A stretch of 20,180 nucleotides of DNA from UBA4732 sp002404095 (GCA_036783645.1 DAIPWT010000127.1:1-20180); one strand, 5' to 3'. Counted from the first letter of the stretch, positions 1-7,982 are shown. Notes: generated by a model from the letters alone, not told the origin. Numbers and translations are program-made.

Positions 1-216
1 GGCGGAGCGGAGGTTCTGCAGCCAACTGTTGAATGACATGGTAAGTTCTCCCTTTCGAGGTTGGTCTGCGATACAATGGCGGGACATCGCTCCCAGCGCG
101 CAGACCGAGCGCCGGGGCGGTGCCGGGCCGGTGAGGGGCTTGCTTGGCGGTAAGGCCTCACCGGCCGCTTTCTTCAAGACGTTCCTTCTCAGCACCCGGA
201 CGAAGCGGTCGGGGCC
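1..216. other. Intergenic stretch at window edge, no supported gene
   Basis: No reading frame here has convincing coding character. The short plus-strand frame from 29 lacks a recognisable ribosome binding site and resembles no family I know. The only structure I see is the inverted repeat at 126-166. The segment lies downstream of the DUF1559 gene and may hold its 3' untranslated end. Confidence 0.5.
126..166 (-). terminator. Possible stem-loop downstream of the DUF1559 gene
   Basis: Positions 126-136 and 156-166 form a perfect 11-bp inverted repeat around a 19-nt loop. It lies about 50 bp past the DUF1559 stop codon. There is no clear U-tract after the stem in the minus-strand transcript, so it is not a canonical intrinsic terminator. 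It could instead be a small dispersed palindrome. Confidence 0.3.
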
Positions 217-1167
217 TCAATAATCACTGGCTGAGACCACTTCGCCGCCGGCCCGCGTCACCAAGCGGGCGAAGACGCGAATGTCCATGCCGGCTTTCAG
301 GAAATGCACGGAGCCGTCGGCGAAGACCGCGTTGGCCCCGCCGGGGTGAAAGCTGTAGACCTCTCTGTTATTCGTACAGTTGATGGCACAAGACCCCGGC
401 TGCGTGGCCCCGTCGGGGGTCGAGCCTTGGCCGAAGATCAAGGTCCCACTGACCCAGACGCCGCCCGGGGCGTAGATCCCCGGAACCGGCCGGCCCGCAC
501 GCCACAGTTTCGGCCGGCCGGCGCATTCGGTGACCAGGATCGTTTGCGAGGTACCGTCCGTAATGTCGGCGAAGCGCGTCAGGTAGTTGTACGTCAGCAC
601 GCCCTGGTAATTGGCTGCCTGGTCCACTAAACCGAGGTCCACCAGACGGGTATCGATGTGCCAGACGCCCGCATAGTCGCCGCAGGCGCCCTTGCCGCCG
701 TAACTGTAATTGCCAGGGTCTTCCACGGCCGTGACCCAGCGGTCCGGCTCCGCCGACGGGCACTGCAGGACCTTCAACTGCGTGGTCGCCACCGGCTGGT
801 TCTCCGGGCCTTGGGCACGCCTGTCCCAGCGGTATTTCCTGGCGAGCGCCTCCTGCTCGAGGTACGGCAGGAGGAACGGGCCGGTCCCGTGTCCACCCTG
901 GATGATCTGCCCCTGGGGAACGGTGAACGGGGCCTGGACCCACCCCGGGGGAAACATGCCGTAGGTGTCGTGATGCTGGTGCAGGGCCAGGCCGATCTGT
1001 TTGAGGTTGTTGGCGCACTTGATGCGGCTGGCGGCCTCACGCACCTTCTGCACCGCCGGCAGGAGCAGCCCGATCAGCACCGCGATGATGGCGATCACCA
1101 CCAGCAGCTCGATCAGCGTGAAGGCGCTGCGGCGGTACCGGCAGGAATCTGTGTGTATGCAGGACAT
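217..1167 (-). CDS. DUF1559 family protein with type IV pilin-like N-terminus
   Basis: A 316-residue protein of the DUF1559 (SBP_bac_10) family, which is greatly expanded in planctomycetes and of unproven function. Residues 13-40 form a prepilin/pseudopilin leader and hydrophobic helix (RRSAFTLIELLVV, cleavage expected before F16). It continues with the family's characteristic AVQKVREAASR and NNLKQIGLALH stretches. Near the C-terminus FHPGGANAVFADGSV is the H-X9-DG signature. The ATG at 1167 was chosen because GAGGAGG lies at 1177-1183, nine bases upstream, and because the longer frame would run into the kinase gene. The start is 32 bp past the kinase stop, so the two are probably co-transcribed. 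The product is presumably exported and anchored by its N-terminal helix; a structural or surface role is inference. Confidence 0.93.
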   Translation of the reverse strand: MSCIHTDSCRYRRSAFTLIELLVVIAIIAVLIGLLLPAVQKVREAASRIKCANNLKQIGLALHQHHDTYGMFPPGWVQAPFTVPQGQIIQGGHGTGPFLLPYLEQEALARKYRWDRRAQGPENQPVATTQLKVLQCPSAEPDRWVTAVEDPGNYSYGGKGACGDYAGVWHIDTRLVDLGLVDQAANYQGVLTYNYLTRFADITDGTSQTILVTECAGRPKLWRAGRPVPGIYAPGGVWVSGTLIFGQGSTPDGATQPGSCAINCTNNREVYSFHPGGANAVFADGSVHFLKAGMDIRVFARLVTRAGGEVVSASDY

Positions 1168-1199
1168 GAGATGAATCCTCCTCGGGCCAAACGGCCACC

Positions 1200-4100
1200 T
1201 TATTGTACCCCTGCCTCTGGAGCCGGCGCCTTCGGTTCTGGAGGCGCCTTCCAGATCTTCACGGTCCCGTCCAGGCTGGCCGAGGCGATCCACTTGCCGT
1301 CGGGGCTGAAGGCCACGGCCTGGACCCAACTCGTGTGGCCGCGCAGGACCTGGGTCTCCGTGCCGGGCCCATCCCAGACCTTGACGGTGCTGTCGGTACT
1401 GCCCCAGGCCAGCCGCCGGCGGTCCCGGCCGAACGCCACGCATTGGGCCGCGCCGGTGGAGTCGTGCAGATCGTGGAGGAGCTTCCAGGTCGCCGTGTCC
1501 CAGACTTTGACGGCCCGGTCCCAGCTGGCCGAGGCCAGGACCTTCCCGTCTCGGCTGAACGCCACATCTGCGACCCGGCCCGCGTGCCGGGGCTCGAGGA
1601 CAGGCAGCTCCTGGCCGGTCGTCCAGTCCCAGACCCGCACGGTGCTGTCTGCGCTGCCTGAGGCGAGGTGCCGGCCGTCGGGGCTGAACGCCACCCCGAC
1701 GATCGGCCAGTCATGGTCCTTGAGGGCCTGGACTTCCTTGCCCGTCGTCGCCTCCCAGACCCGCACAACGAAATCGAAGCCCGCCGAGGCGACGTGCCGG
1801 CCGTCGGGGCTGAACGCTACGCAGAGGTCCGGCGCCGTGTGTCCCCGAAAGCTGCACGTCTCCTTTGCGCTCGTGGTATCCCAAATCCTTGTGGTCGCAT
1901 CCTGAATCCCACTCACCACGGCCAGGCGCCGACCATCGGGGCTATAGGCCACCCTCTGCCTGGTGGTGAACGGGGGTCCGTGCAGGGTGCCAAGCTCCTT
2001 GCCGCTCCAGAAGTCCCACACCCGCACCGTCCCGTCCGTGCCGGCGGAAACGAGGCTGCGCCCGTCGGTGGGGTGGAAGGCCACGTCGGTGACCGCGCCC
2101 GTGTGCCCGCGCAGGGTGAGGTACTCCGGTCCCGGCTCCCGCTCCAGGGGGCTAGCGTCCCAGATCCGGAGGGTGTTGTCCCCACTCCCCGAGGCCAGTT
2201 GGTGACCATCCGCGCTGAAGGCCACGCAGAAGACGTTGTCGAGGTGGCCGCGCAGCGTGAGGACCTCCTGCCCGGTCGCTGCGTCCCAGAGCTTGACGGT
2301 CTGATCCAGGCCCCCCGAGGCGAGGCGGCGGCCGTCGGGGCTGAAGGCCACGCTCCGGAGCCCGCCCACGTGGCCGCGCAGGCTAAAGACCTCTTGCCCG
2401 GTCTGCGCGTCCCAGACCTTGATTTCCCGGTCGGCGTGCATGTCGATATTGCCGCCAACCGCGGCGAGGCGGCGGCCGTCGGGGCTGAAGACCACCTCCT
2501 GCAAGTTTCCTTGGGGGTCACGGCAGGTGAGCTGTTCCCGGCCGGTCTGCGCGTCCCACAGCTGCACCAACCCCGCACTGGCGGTGGCGAGCCGCCGGCC
2601 GTCGGGACTGAACTGTACGCATCTGACCGCCCAGGTAAAGCTGCTCAACGTCAGCGCCTCCTGACCCGTTTTCATGTCCCAGACCTTCACTTCCCCTTTC
2701 TCATGTGCTTCCCTACCACCTGCTGATGCCAGGCGCTGACCGTCCGGGCTGAAGGTTACACTCCACACCCGCATGGTGTGTTCCTGGCGAAGGAGTGGCT
2801 CGTTGACCTCGCCCTGAAGGACCTTCTCCACGTCCCAAACCTTCACTGTCTTATCCCAGCTTCCCGTGGCGAGATACCGGCCGTCGGGGCTAAACCGAAC
2901 CGTGGTTGCATTCTCCTGGTGAGCAGGCCACTTCTGGAGTTCCTGGCCAGTTTTTGCCTGCCAGATTCTGACAACGCCCGCCTGAGTGCCCGTGGCCAGG
3001 AGCTTGCCATCCGGGCTGAACGCCACGCTGAGGACAGCGCTCTTGTGGGACAGGGGGGAAAGGGTGCTGTACCGCAGCCGCTTGAGGTAGTGCCATTCCC
3101 AGCCGCGCAGGTCGGACGGGCACTGCTCGAGCAGCGCTTCCATCTGGCTCAGGTTGTTCGCGGACCACTCGCGCTCCGCCAGGGCAATGCGCTGGCAGTA
3201 GGAGTTGCGTCGCTCGCGGTCGAGGGACTGGTGCAGGTCCTGGTTGGCCCGCCAGATGAACACGCCACTGCCCGCCGCCGTCAGCACCACCGCCAAGACC
3301 ACCACCGCCGCGGTCAGTAACCCCCGCTTGTTCCGGCGGGCGAACTTGCGGAACCGGTACCATGTGGACGGTGGACACGCCTGCACCGGCTCGTCGTTCA
3401 GGTAGCGCTGCACGTCGGCCGCGAAGGCGCTGGCCGTCTCGTAGCGGCGGTTGCGGTCCTTGTCCAGGCACTTCATGACGATCCAGTCCAGCTCGCCGCG
3501 GACCAGCCTCGCCAGCTTTGCCGGCTCTGTCTTGCGCTGGCCGGCGATCGACGCCAGCGCCTCGCCCGAATCGCTCAGGCGCGTGCTCGGCTTGGGCGGC
3601 TCCTCTTCCTTGATGATGCGGAGAATCTCGCCATACGCCGCGTCCTTGAACCGCTTGCGGGTCAGCGGCGTGCTGCCCGTCAGCAGCTCGTAGAGCAGCA
3701 CGCCCAGCGAGTAGATGTCGCTGCGGGTATCGACGCCCAGGGCGCTCATCTCCGCCTGCTCCGGGCTCATGTATTCCAGCGTGCCGACCATCGTGCCGTA
3801 TTGCGTGAAAAGGGTCCGCTCAGTCAGCTTTTGCTCGGTCGCCTTGGCCACGCCGAAGTCGATCACCTTGGGCACCGGCTTGCCGTCGTAGAGCGTGATC
3901 ATGACGTTGGACGGCTTGACGTCGCGGTGGATGATCCCCTTCTGGTGGGCGTGCTGGATCGCCTGGCAAACCGGCACGAACAGCTCCAGCCGCTCGCGCG
4001 GCGTCAGGTGGTTGTCGTCGCAGTACTTGGTGATCGGTACGCCGTGGACCAGTTCCATGACGAAGTACGGCAGGCCGGATTCCGTGGCCCCGGCGTCGAG

Positions 4101-4520
4101 GACGCGGGCGATGTTGACATGGTCCATCATGGCCAGGGCCTGGCGCTCGGCCTCGAAGCGGCCGATGACCTGGCGGCTGTCCATGCCCGGTTTGATGACC
4201 TTCAGGGCCACCTTGCGCTGGACGGGGCGGGTCTGCTCGGCCATGAAGACGGTGCCCATGCCGCCCTCGCCGATCTGCTGCAACAGCTTGTACGGGCCGA
4301 TCACCGTGCCGGGCGCCTCACTCGGCCTCGGCTGCTCGACGGTGGCGACCAGGTGGACGCTTCCTAGCCGGTCGTGCGCCGCCAGAAGAGCCTCGACTTC
4401 CTTGCGCAGCCCTTCGTTGCTCCCGCAGAACTGATCGAGATAGGCAGCGCGTTCTTCGGGCGAGCCTTTTTCGATGGCCGCCTCGAAGATCGATCTTTCC
4501 GATAAACTTTGCTCTGTCAT
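1200..4520 (-). CDS. Membrane Ser/Thr protein kinase with C-terminal WD40 repeats
   Basis: A 1106-residue Hanks-type kinase joined to a WD40 sensor region. Residues 1-70 are the acidic helical N-terminus usual in planctomycete kinases. The kinase domain spans about 76-375: glycine loop GEGGMG (84-89), catalytic lysine K107 in VALKVI, HRDVKPSN (198-205), DFG (221-223) and SPE (252-254) for the APE motif. Residues 401-423 form one transmembrane helix. A linker (424-489) precedes 14 WD40 repeats (about 490-1090), enough for two seven-bladed propellers. The kinase should be cytoplasmic and the propellers outside the inner membrane. The ATG at 4520 is preferred over GTG at 4535 because a GGAG sits nine bases before it. 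The ECF sigma gene ends 103 bp upstream and DUF1559 follows 32 bp downstream. All catalytic residues are present. Confidence 0.95.
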   Translation of the reverse strand: MTEQSLSERSIFEAAIEKGSPEERAAYLDQFCGSNEGLRKEVEALLAAHDRLGSVHLVATVEQPRPSEAPGTVIGPYKLLQQIGEGGMGTVFMAEQTRPVQRKVALKVIKPGMDSRQVIGRFEAERQALAMMDHVNIARVLDAGATESGLPYFVMELVHGVPITKYCDDNHLTPRERLELFVPVCQAIQHAHQKGIIHRDVKPSNVMITLYDGKPVPKVIDFGVAKATEQKLTERTLFTQYGTMVGTLEYMSPEQAEMSALGVDTRSDIYSLGVLLYELLTGSTPLTRKRFKDAAYGEILRIIKEEEPPKPSTRLSDSGEALASIAGQRKTEPAKLARLVRGELDWIVMKCLDKDRNRRYETASAFAADVQRYLNDEPVQACPPSTWYRFRKFARRNKRGLLTAAVVVLAVVLTAAGSGVFIWRANQDLHQSLDRERRNSYCQRIALAEREWSANNLSQMEALLEQCPSDLRGWEWHYLKRLRYSTLSPLSHKSAVLSVAFSPDGKLLATGTQAGVVRIWQAKTGQELQKWPAHQENATTVRFSPDGRYLATGSWDKTVKVWDVEKVLQGEVNEPLLRQEHTMRVWSVTFSPDGQRLASAGGREAHEKGEVKVWDMKTGQEALTLSSFTWAVRCVQFSPDGRRLATASAGLVQLWDAQTGREQLTCRDPQGNLQEVVFSPDGRRLAAVGGNIDMHADREIKVWDAQTGQEVFSLRGHVGGLRSVAFSPDGRRLASGGLDQTVKLWDAATGQEVLTLRGHLDNVFCVAFSADGHQLASGSGDNTLRIWDASPLEREPGPEYLTLRGHTGAVTDVAFHPTDGRSLVSAGTDGTVRVWDFWSGKELGTLHGPPFTTRQRVAYSPDGRRLAVVSGIQDATTRIWDTTSAKETCSFRGHTAPDLCVAFSPDGRHVASAGFDFVVRVWEATTGKEVQALKDHDWPIVGVAFSPDGRHLASGSADSTVRVWDWTTGQELPVLEPRHAGRVADVAFSRDGKVLASASWDRAVKVWDTATWKLLHDLHDSTGAAQCVAFGRDRRRLAWGSTDSTVKVWDGPGTETQVLRGHTSWVQAVAFSPDGKWIASASLDGTVKIWKAPPEPKAPAPEAGVQ
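1250..3053 (-). repeat. DNA array encoding 14 WD40 repeats
   Basis: The 3' half of the kinase gene is a tandem array of about 120-140 bp units. Each carries a version of FSPDGRRLASG followed 10-15 residues later by VKVWD. The complementary DNA phrase gccgtcggggctgaa recurs in many units. Fourteen units can be counted from the protein. Such arrays recombine easily, so repeat number may differ between strains. Long open frames on the plus strand here are shadows of this array. Confidence 0.9.
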
Positions 4521-4623
4521 GGTCCCGCACTCCACTGCGCGGCAGGGCCTCGGCGTTCCCTAATACAATGCGGAATCCCGCGGCCAAACCTGCCACGTTT
4601 TTTTCATGCAAGCGAAAACGGCT

Positions 4624-5202
4624 TCATTCCCGGGAGTTGCGCTCGCCCGACCGGTCGAGTTCGCGCCGCAGCCAGGCGCGGGCGTAGGCCCAGTGGCGAT
4701 AAGCGGTGCGCTCTGAAATGCCGAGGCACTTGGCCGCCTCGGGCAGCGTGAGTCCCGCGAAGAAGCGAAGCTCGACCAGCTTGGCGATCACGGGTTCCCG
4801 GGTTGCCAGTTGTGACAGCGCCTCATCGACGGCGAACAACTCGCCGCCGGTCGAATCAATGGCCAGCTCCGCCTCGAGCAGATCGTGGCGTTGCCAGCCG
4901 CCGCCATGCTTCTCAGCCTGTTTGCGGCGGGCGTTGTCGATGAGGAGGCGCCGCATGGCCTCGGCCGCGGCGCCGAAGAAGTGTGCTCGGCTGTCCCAGT
5001 GCTGGGTCTTCGCCACGTCCACCAGCCGCAGGTAGGCCTCGTGGACCAGGGCGGTGGCCTGGAGCGTCTGGCCGGGCGCCTCCTGGACCAGCTTTTGCGC
5101 CGCCAGCTTGCGCAGCTCGTCGTAGACCAGCGGCAAGAGCTGCTCGGCGGCGTGGGGGTCGCCTTGCTCGATGGCAGACAGGATGCGGGTGACTTCACTC
5201 AT
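4624..5202 (-). CDS. ECF-type RNA polymerase sigma factor (planctomycete kinase-associated type)
   Basis: A 192-residue sigma-70 factor of the ECF class (Sigma70_ECF / TIGR02999-like). Region 2 covers about residues 15-95, with core-binding and DNA-melting features such as LVHEAYLRLVD and FFGAAAEAMRRLLIDNARR. Region 4 covers about 125-182, with the helix-turn-helix LTLPEAAKCLGISERTAYRHW recognising the -35 element. The ATG at 5202 was chosen because the homology begins there (MSEVTRILSAIEQGD) and a GGGGA lies about nine bases upstream; the longer frame is antisense to a transposase relic. No anti-sigma gene adjoins it; the membrane kinase is next downstream. Planctomycete ECF factors of this sort are known to co-occur with Ser/Thr kinases, so phosphorylation-linked control is plausible but inferred. 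It probably directs its own regulon, possibly including this cluster. Confidence 0.93.
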   Translation of the reverse strand: MSEVTRILSAIEQGDPHAAEQLLPLVYDELRKLAAQKLVQEAPGQTLQATALVHEAYLRLVDVAKTQHWDSRAHFFGAAAEAMRRLLIDNARRKQAEKHGGGWQRHDLLEAELAIDSTGGELFAVDEALSQLATREPVIAKLVELRFFAGLTLPEAAKCLGISERTAYRHWAYARAWLRRELDRSGERNSRE

Positions 5203-5350
5203 CGGCGGTCCCCAAGAGGGCTTCGGAGGTTCCAGCAGAACGTCCTCTCCCAACTTCTGGAGCGGGTTCCGGAATCTTTGCCTCCGTACACGTCTAACCT
5301 GTCGAGCCGCCAGGTCTTTTCCCCGCCCGCGAAGGCAGATTACGAGTATA

Positions 5351-5515
5351 CCACCCGCCTGGCCCCAAGTCCTCGATTTCTTCGGCACGCCGGTCGTGAT
5401 CGAGCCGTTGCCGGGCCAACTCTCCCGCGACGCCGGGCTGCTCCCCATCGGCCCGTTCGACCAGCGCATCGGGATCACCCGGGCCAACGCCTGCGCGCTC
5501 AACAAGCCCCAACCC
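5351..5515 (+). pseudogene. IS1380-family transposase N-terminal fragment
   Basis: In the plus frame containing 5351-5515 the translation reads VLDFFGTPVVIEP, PGQLSRDAGLLPIGPFDQRI and GITRANACAL. This matches what I know of the N-terminus of IS1380-type transposases (FFGTP..VEPSPGQLSSDAGLLPIRQFDQRIGLTR). There is no start codon in the expected place. The frame leaves homology after about 50 residues, so the DDE catalytic region is absent and this is a dead remnant. It lies antisense and upstream of the ECF sigma gene, in what should be that gene's promoter region. An 8-bp direct repeat (cgagtata, 5343-5350 and 5524-5531) brackets the fragment; this may be chance. The family assignment is from memory of the motif. 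Confidence 0.7.
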
Positions 5516-5555
5516 CCCTACCCCGAGTATAGGGCCGAGGGTGCTCTTGGAAACG

Positions 5556-6458
5556 CTACACCGGCACCTTTTCGCCCGCGCCGTGGTTATTGGCGCTCCG
5601 GAGCGCCGCCTCCATAAAGCCGACCATCTCTACCGTCACGGCCATGTCCAACGGCGGCTTTTTCAAAGTAAACAGATCCACAATGCGCTTGAGCAGTTCG
5701 CGGTAGAGATATTTGGTACTCAGCGCGAGCGGATAAACGCCCTTCTCGGTGAAGACGACGCAGCCGTAATCGGCCTTGCCGGAGCGAATGCCGCGCACCG
5801 TGGCGACGCGGCCGTCGTCCCACTGACCCGTCGCCACGTCCACGTCTTTCTCGTGCGTACAAGTCACGCGCTGGCAACCTTTCCCCATCAAGGCGTACAG
5901 AATTTCGACGGCGTGAATGCCGTAGTGGAACAAGCCGGGGTTAAGCCGCTCGGACTCCGACAAATGCGCGGGGCCGTAGGCCGTGGCGCCGATGATTTTG
6001 CCATGACTGTCGTCGGCAAGGAATGCCGTCAGTTCCGGCACGTAGCGCAGTGAGGACGAGCTGAACAACGGCGCCTTGTGCTTGTCCGACAGCCCCACCA
6101 TTTTGCGCGCGTCCTCGACCGAGCAAGCGAACGGCTTATCGACGTAACAAGGCATCCCTGCTTCCAGAAATGGTTTCGCCCTCGCCAAGTGGGCGCCGCC
6201 CTCCAACGATTCCACCAGCACGCCGTCCACTTTACCGATCAGGTCGGCCGGGTTCTTCACTAATTCGATTCCAAGACTCTCCATTTCTTTTTTGTAGCCC
6301 GCTATCCGCTCCGGCGCCAACTGCGACTCGCCGGGGCAGCCGAGCGTCACTTCGGCGCCGTCCACCCATTGGTCTTTGTCAATGCCCTTGTGGTTGAGGC
6401 GCTTGGTGAACTCGACGACGTGCGAGGTGTCGAAATCGACGATGCCGAGACGGATCAT
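5556..6458 (-). CDS. Gfo/Idh/MocA family oxidoreductase
   Basis: A 300-residue NAD(P)-dependent oxidoreductase-like protein. The N-terminal Rossmann half begins MIRLGIVDFDTSH, without the usual GxGxxG loop. The canonical EKP motif is DKP at 107-109 (CYVDKPFACSVEDARK). H178/H182 in FHYGIHAVEIL sit where the family usually has its substrate-side histidine. At 300 residues it is shorter than the usual 340-430, and with an atypical dinucleotide loop it may have altered cofactor use. The ATG at 6458 was chosen because family homology starts there; the longer frame crosses the divergent promoter. It is transcribed divergently from the CPBP protease across 103 bp. The first 15 codons and the whole intergenic block are duplicated at 8055-8202. 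The substrate cannot be predicted. Confidence 0.88.
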   Translation of the reverse strand: MIRLGIVDFDTSHVVEFTKRLNHKGIDKDQWVDGAEVTLGCPGESQLAPERIAGYKKEMESLGIELVKNPADLIGKVDGVLVESLEGGAHLARAKPFLEAGMPCYVDKPFACSVEDARKMVGLSDKHKAPLFSSSSLRYVPELTAFLADDSHGKIIGATAYGPAHLSESERLNPGLFHYGIHAVEILYALMGKGCQRVTCTHEKDVDVATGQWDDGRVATVRGIRSGKADYGCVVFTEKGVYPLALSTKYLYRELLKRIVDLFTLKKPPLDMAVTVEMVGFMEAALRSANNHGAGEKVPV

Positions 6459-6559
6459 GGCTGCGGCTCCAGGGTGAGGGACGACGACGCTATGGTAGCG
6501 GATGCGGTGCGGGAGTGAAAGATAATCGTCGCGGCGATATGTTTCTGTGGGGAGGGCGA
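6413..6559. repeat. Copy A of a 147/148-bp direct repeat (divergent promoter block)
   Basis: This segment aligns end to end with 8055-8202 in the same orientation, offset 1642 bp. I count 17 mismatches and one 1-nt indel, about 88% identity. It contains the first 15 codons of the oxidoreductase on the minus strand, the entire intergenic region, and the Shine-Dalgarno (ggggaggg) of the CPBP gene on the plus strand. It stops three bases before the CPBP start codon. Confidence 0.92.
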
Positions 6560-6561
6560 AT

Positions 6562-7194
6562 ATGAAATCGCTGCACTTGGTCCACGCCGGCCTGTTGCTG
6601 GCATTGCTCGCATTGCCGTCGTTCATCAGCGAGCTACGGCCGTGGCCGCTTTACCTACTCGCGCCGCTGACAATCTATGCCCTTATCGTGGCCGTCGTGC
6701 CGCCGCTGAGGCGCGGCGTCCACTGGCTGCGAGTCGGCCGCCTCGACGGCGCCGTCCTCGCCTGGACGGCCGCCATCATCCTTGGCTCTTCCGCCGCTTT
6801 GGTGCTGTGGTTCGTGCTGGCGCGGCCCGACGTCGGCGATCTCACGGAGAAAATTCCGCACGTCGGGCCGGTGCAACTCATCCTGATCGGCATTACGTTT
6901 TCGTTGGCGAACGCGCTGATGGAGGAAGCGATTTTTCGAGGCGTGTTTCAGGAGGCGCTGACCGCGGAATGGGGGCCGCGGCTGGCGGTGGCGATTCAGG
7001 GCGTGCTATTCGGCGTGATCCATATCCAGGGATTCCCGCGCGGCCTGGAAGGGATGGTCATGGCGTCGGTCTACGGCGTCGCGCTAGGATGGTTGCGGCT
7101 ACGGTCGGGAGGAATGGCGGCGTCGTGCATCGCCCATGTTTGCGCGGACGCGACGATTTTCGCTTTGCTTGTACTGCGACCAATGGCCGGTTAA
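6562..7194 (+). CDS. CPBP family intramembrane metalloprotease-like protein (Abi/CAAX)
   Basis: A 210-residue polytopic membrane protein. It carries the CPBP motifs: EEAIFRG (E121, E122, R126), a second motif F150xxxH154 (FGVIH), and a third H192xxxD196 (HVCAD, where N is more usual). Hydrophobic segments at about 5-22, 30-47, 67-87, 104-118 and 140-205 support several membrane spans. Members include Rce1-type prenyl-protein proteases and bacterial proteins linked to bacteriocin self-immunity or envelope stress; which role applies here cannot be told. The ATG at 6562 is preferred over the GTG at 6547 because GGGGAGGG lies immediately upstream with good spacing. It is divergent from the oxidoreductase and converges on DUF5615 with only 17 bp between stop codons. 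The absence of a bacteriocin neighbour argues against a dedicated immunity protein. Confidence 0.9.
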   Translation: MKSLHLVHAGLLLALLALPSFISELRPWPLYLLAPLTIYALIVAVVPPLRRGVHWLRVGRLDGAVLAWTAAIILGSSAALVLWFVLARPDVGDLTEKIPHVGPVQLILIGITFSLANALMEEAIFRGVFQEALTAEWGPRLAVAIQGVLFGVIHIQGFPRGLEGMVMASVYGVALGWLRLRSGGMAASCIAHVCADATIFALLVLRPMAG

Positions 7195-7211
7195 TTGGAG
7201 CCAAAGCGACC

Positions 7212-7562
7212 TTAAATAGGCAAGTGAATAACCCGGCCGATCCATTCCGTTTGTTCGCTGCAAGCATTCAACAGCAGTAATTCCTCAATGGCACGACCCA
7301 CCGGGAACCGGTCGTTCAGGACGAACACGCCGGCCATGGGGTCCGCGGCGGCGAGCCGCGCGTAGGCGTCATCCGGCATCGTCGCCCGATCATGGGTGAG
7401 AACGATTCGAGCGTTTTCCGCCGCCCAAGCCAAAACCGCAGGATCGCCCGCACCGCGCAAACCGATATCCTGCACCCGTACGATGTCAAAGTTCGGCTGA
7501 CGAAGCAGCAACCCACGCACGATGTCGCCATTAAAGTTTTCATCGCTGACCAACCGCACCAT
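7212..7562 (-). CDS. DUF5615 family PIN-like protein, putative toxin
   Basis: A 116-residue protein of the DUF5615 (PIN-like) family. It opens with the MVRLVSDENFNGDIV strand-helix and has acidic residues D7, E8, D40 and D58 (the latter in IVLTHDRATMP), positioned like the metal-binding acidic set of PIN-domain nucleases. The start at 7562 lies nine bases after the DUF433 stop, and its GAGGGA ribosome site overlaps that stop, so the two should be translationally coupled. DUF433 followed by DUF5615 is a known toxin-antitoxin-like arrangement. The expected role is an RNase restrained by the DUF433 partner; activity has not been shown for this protein and is inferred. It is full length with the acidic residues intact. 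Confidence 0.88.
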   Translation of the reverse strand: MVRLVSDENFNGDIVRGLLLRQPNFDIVRVQDIGLRGAGDPAVLAWAAENARIVLTHDRATMPDDAYARLAAADPMAGVFVLNDRFPVGRAIEELLLLNACSEQTEWIGRVIHLPI

Positions 7563-7571
7563 GCTCGTCCC

Positions 7572-7982
7572 TCATGCTTGTCTTCGAGCAAGCAAGCGAG
7601 CGCGGATGTCAGCAAGGTTTCCTTGCTCGCTTTCAATCCGTCGGCGAACTTCCTCCGCTTTCTGCTCACGCCGGGCAAGATACTCCTCAACTTCGTCGCG
7701 ATGGTGCAAGTAGTAGGCAATGGCCGCATAGACATCGGCTAGGGCCAGCGTGGAGTATCGTTGCACAATCGTCTCAGGAGTCGCGCCGTCCTGAAAGGCC
7801 CGGATGACTAACTCAAGAAGAACGCGCGAGCCGCCGACGCGCAGCGCGCCGGAGACATCTTCACGGAGAGGCGGAGCCTCGGCCGCTGCACTACGGCGCA
7901 CAATCTCAGCGCCCACTTGCTGCTGGTCCGCGGGTGGAAGCGCGTCAAAGGCGATTAGCAGTTCATTGACGGTTGTTGTCAC
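7572..7982 (-). CDS. DUF433 family protein, putative antitoxin of the DUF5615 pair
   Basis: A 136-residue protein. Residues about 40-95 are the DUF433 helix-turn-helix-like domain: LRVGGSRVLLELVIRAFQDG, ATPETIVQRYSTLALADVYAAIAYY. Residues 95-130 form a charged helix (DEVEEYLARREQKAEEVRRR) that probably wraps the toxin. Residues 1-35 add a segment (LLIAFDALPPADQQQVGAEI) that resembles the N-terminus of other small antitoxins and is absent from the second DUF433 protein in the window. The GTG at 7982 was chosen because GGAGG sits about seven bases before it. It probably represses its own operon. Its 5' region was remodelled by the duplicated block at 8055-8202, and a 45-codon relic frame overlaps its start. 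Confidence 0.87.
   Translation of the reverse strand: MTTTVNELLIAFDALPPADQQQVGAEIVRRSAAAEAPPLREDVSGALRVGGSRVLLELVIRAFQDGATPETIVQRYSTLALADVYAAIAYYLHHRDEVEEYLARREQKAEEVRRRIESEQGNLADIRARLLARRQA

Noticed and set aside
126..166. Canonical intrinsic terminator for DUF1559
   Set aside because: A stem is present and listed with low confidence, but the 19-nt loop and missing U-tract do not meet the usual pattern.
1168..1443. Upstream extension of the DUF1559 frame to 1443
   Set aside because: It overlaps the end of the kinase gene and precedes a strong GAGGAGG-ATG at 1167 directly before the pilin-like leader.
658..2726. Long plus-strand open frames (415 and 352 residues) opposite the kinase gene
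   Set aside because: They are antisense to the WD40 array, whose biased codons keep the opposite strand open. They have no family resemblance or ribosome sites.
4560..4587. Possible promoter between the sigma and kinase genes (minus strand TTGGCC, 16 bp, TATTAG)
   Set aside because: The match to a sigma-70 promoter is weak, and planctomycete promoters are poorly defined, so it cannot be separated from chance.
6562..7194. CPBP protein as a dedicated bacteriocin immunity gene
   Set aside because: No bacteriocin precursor, modification enzyme or exporter is encoded nearby.
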